Assembly (NCBI GenBank): GCA_020846875.1
Contig: JADLDB010000046.1
Location: forward strand, 1 to 64,000
Origin: Myxococcales bacterium
GTDB taxonomy: Bacteria > Myxococcota > Myxococcia > Myxococcales > Myxococcaceae
Reading direction: 5' to 3'
Length of the DNA stretch: 64,000 nucleotides
Of the stretch, positions 63,811 through 64,000 are shown piece after piece. The position numbers and the translations under genes are program-made. The notes below the pieces were generated by a model. That model had not been told where the DNA came from. It saw only the letters and a list, made by a program, of their open reading frames with translations, and ran no database searches. The first letter of the stretch is position 1; each line of letters starts with the position of its first letter.

Positions 63811-64000
63811 TCACCGGCAGCGCTGCGTGCGCGAGACCGAACCACTGCTGTAGCCGGTGATGTTGCAGCGTTCCGTGTAGCCCGCGCAGTTGGGCCCGGT
63901 CCCGTCGGAGCAGGTCGCCACATAGTAGCCGGACACGCCGCAGTTCGGTGAGGCCGAAGCGGGCTGGTAGCCCGCAGCGATGGCGTCCGCCCAGCCAGCG
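63811..64000 (-). CDS. C-terminus of a Cys-rich secreted-type protein (rest beyond the window)
   Basis: From the right edge an open minus-strand frame runs 62 codons down to the TGA at 63811-63813. The residues AGYQPASASPNCGVSGYYVA, CSDGTGPNCAGYTE and CNITGYSSGSV show regular Cys spacing and Ser/Gly/Thr content of a disulfide-rich extracellular domain. The start lies outside the window, so neither a signal peptide nor the family can be judged. It converges with 63314-63799, with 11 bp between stop codons. Confidence 0.65.
   Translation of the reverse strand, partial: AGWADAIAAGYQPASASPNCGVSGYYVATCSDGTGPNCAGYTERCNITGYSSGSVSRTQRCR

Overview
The window reads as chromosomal DNA from a GC-rich member of the Myxococcota, most likely the Myxococcus/Archangium side of the phylum. 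Pointers are four full eukaryote-type Ser/Thr kinases plus one kinase-like remnant, a TPR-fused kinase, PEGA domains, Gly-rich and Cys-rich lipoproteins with VWA domains, stand-alone PilZ and EAL signalling proteins, and an MXYO-CTERM-like gene remnant. About 57 protein-coding genes are supported and they pack the sequence tightly. I found no rRNA, tRNA, CRISPR array, IS element or integrase.

Layout: a partial pirin and a tail-anchored kinase (1-2102); an ECF sigma / anti-sigma / Spy-like periplasmic operon (2240-3810); a CBM21-like protein, a tiny sigma-region-2-like protein, a lytic transglycosylase and a sensor kinase (4084-7650); an FMN-binding protein and an AbiEi/DUF559 protein behind a nested palindrome (7702-9259); an overlapping eutB-eutC-eutL operon (9362-12308); a small conserved coiled-coil protein and a YbjD-like OLD nuclease with altered ATPase motifs (12370-14314); an MBOAT acyltransferase next to a double SGNH protein (14330-18572); a 0.5 kb decayed stretch (18573-19081); lipoproteins and two more kinases, one with PEGA and one with TPR repeats (19082-29709); a SET-domain protein, carB, a patatin and an AraC regulator (29806-38456); a DTW tRNA-modification gene with two membrane proteins (38496-40682); a c-di-GMP/cAMP-type signalling fusion and a TerB-like protein (40732-42818); secreted Gly-rich proteins just upstream of gyrA (42912-47733); an acyl-CoA ligase, an outer-membrane barrel with a coiled-coil partner, and truB (48444-53434); REC-EAL and NtrC-type regulators (53435-56087); SUFU/NUDIX and DUF302 genes (56122-58176); a pseudokinase/VWA-lipoprotein pair, an endolysin-like enzyme, and a PilZ-histidine kinase operon (58380-63186).

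Central metabolism is represented by carB, gyrA, truB and ethanolamine ammonia-lyase. Most other genes are regulatory or envelope genes: surface lipoproteins, envelope enzymes, Ser/Thr kinases, and a c-di-GMP layer made of EAL, PilZ and probable MshEN domains. The strongest oddities are the lone EutL shell protein with eutBC, the OLD nuclease with Walker A Lys to Arg and Walker B Glu to Ala, the palindrome before the AbiEi-like gene, the MshEN-REC-cyclase fusion, and a leaderless endolysin-like enzyme. All functional calls come from reading motifs; no database search was run.
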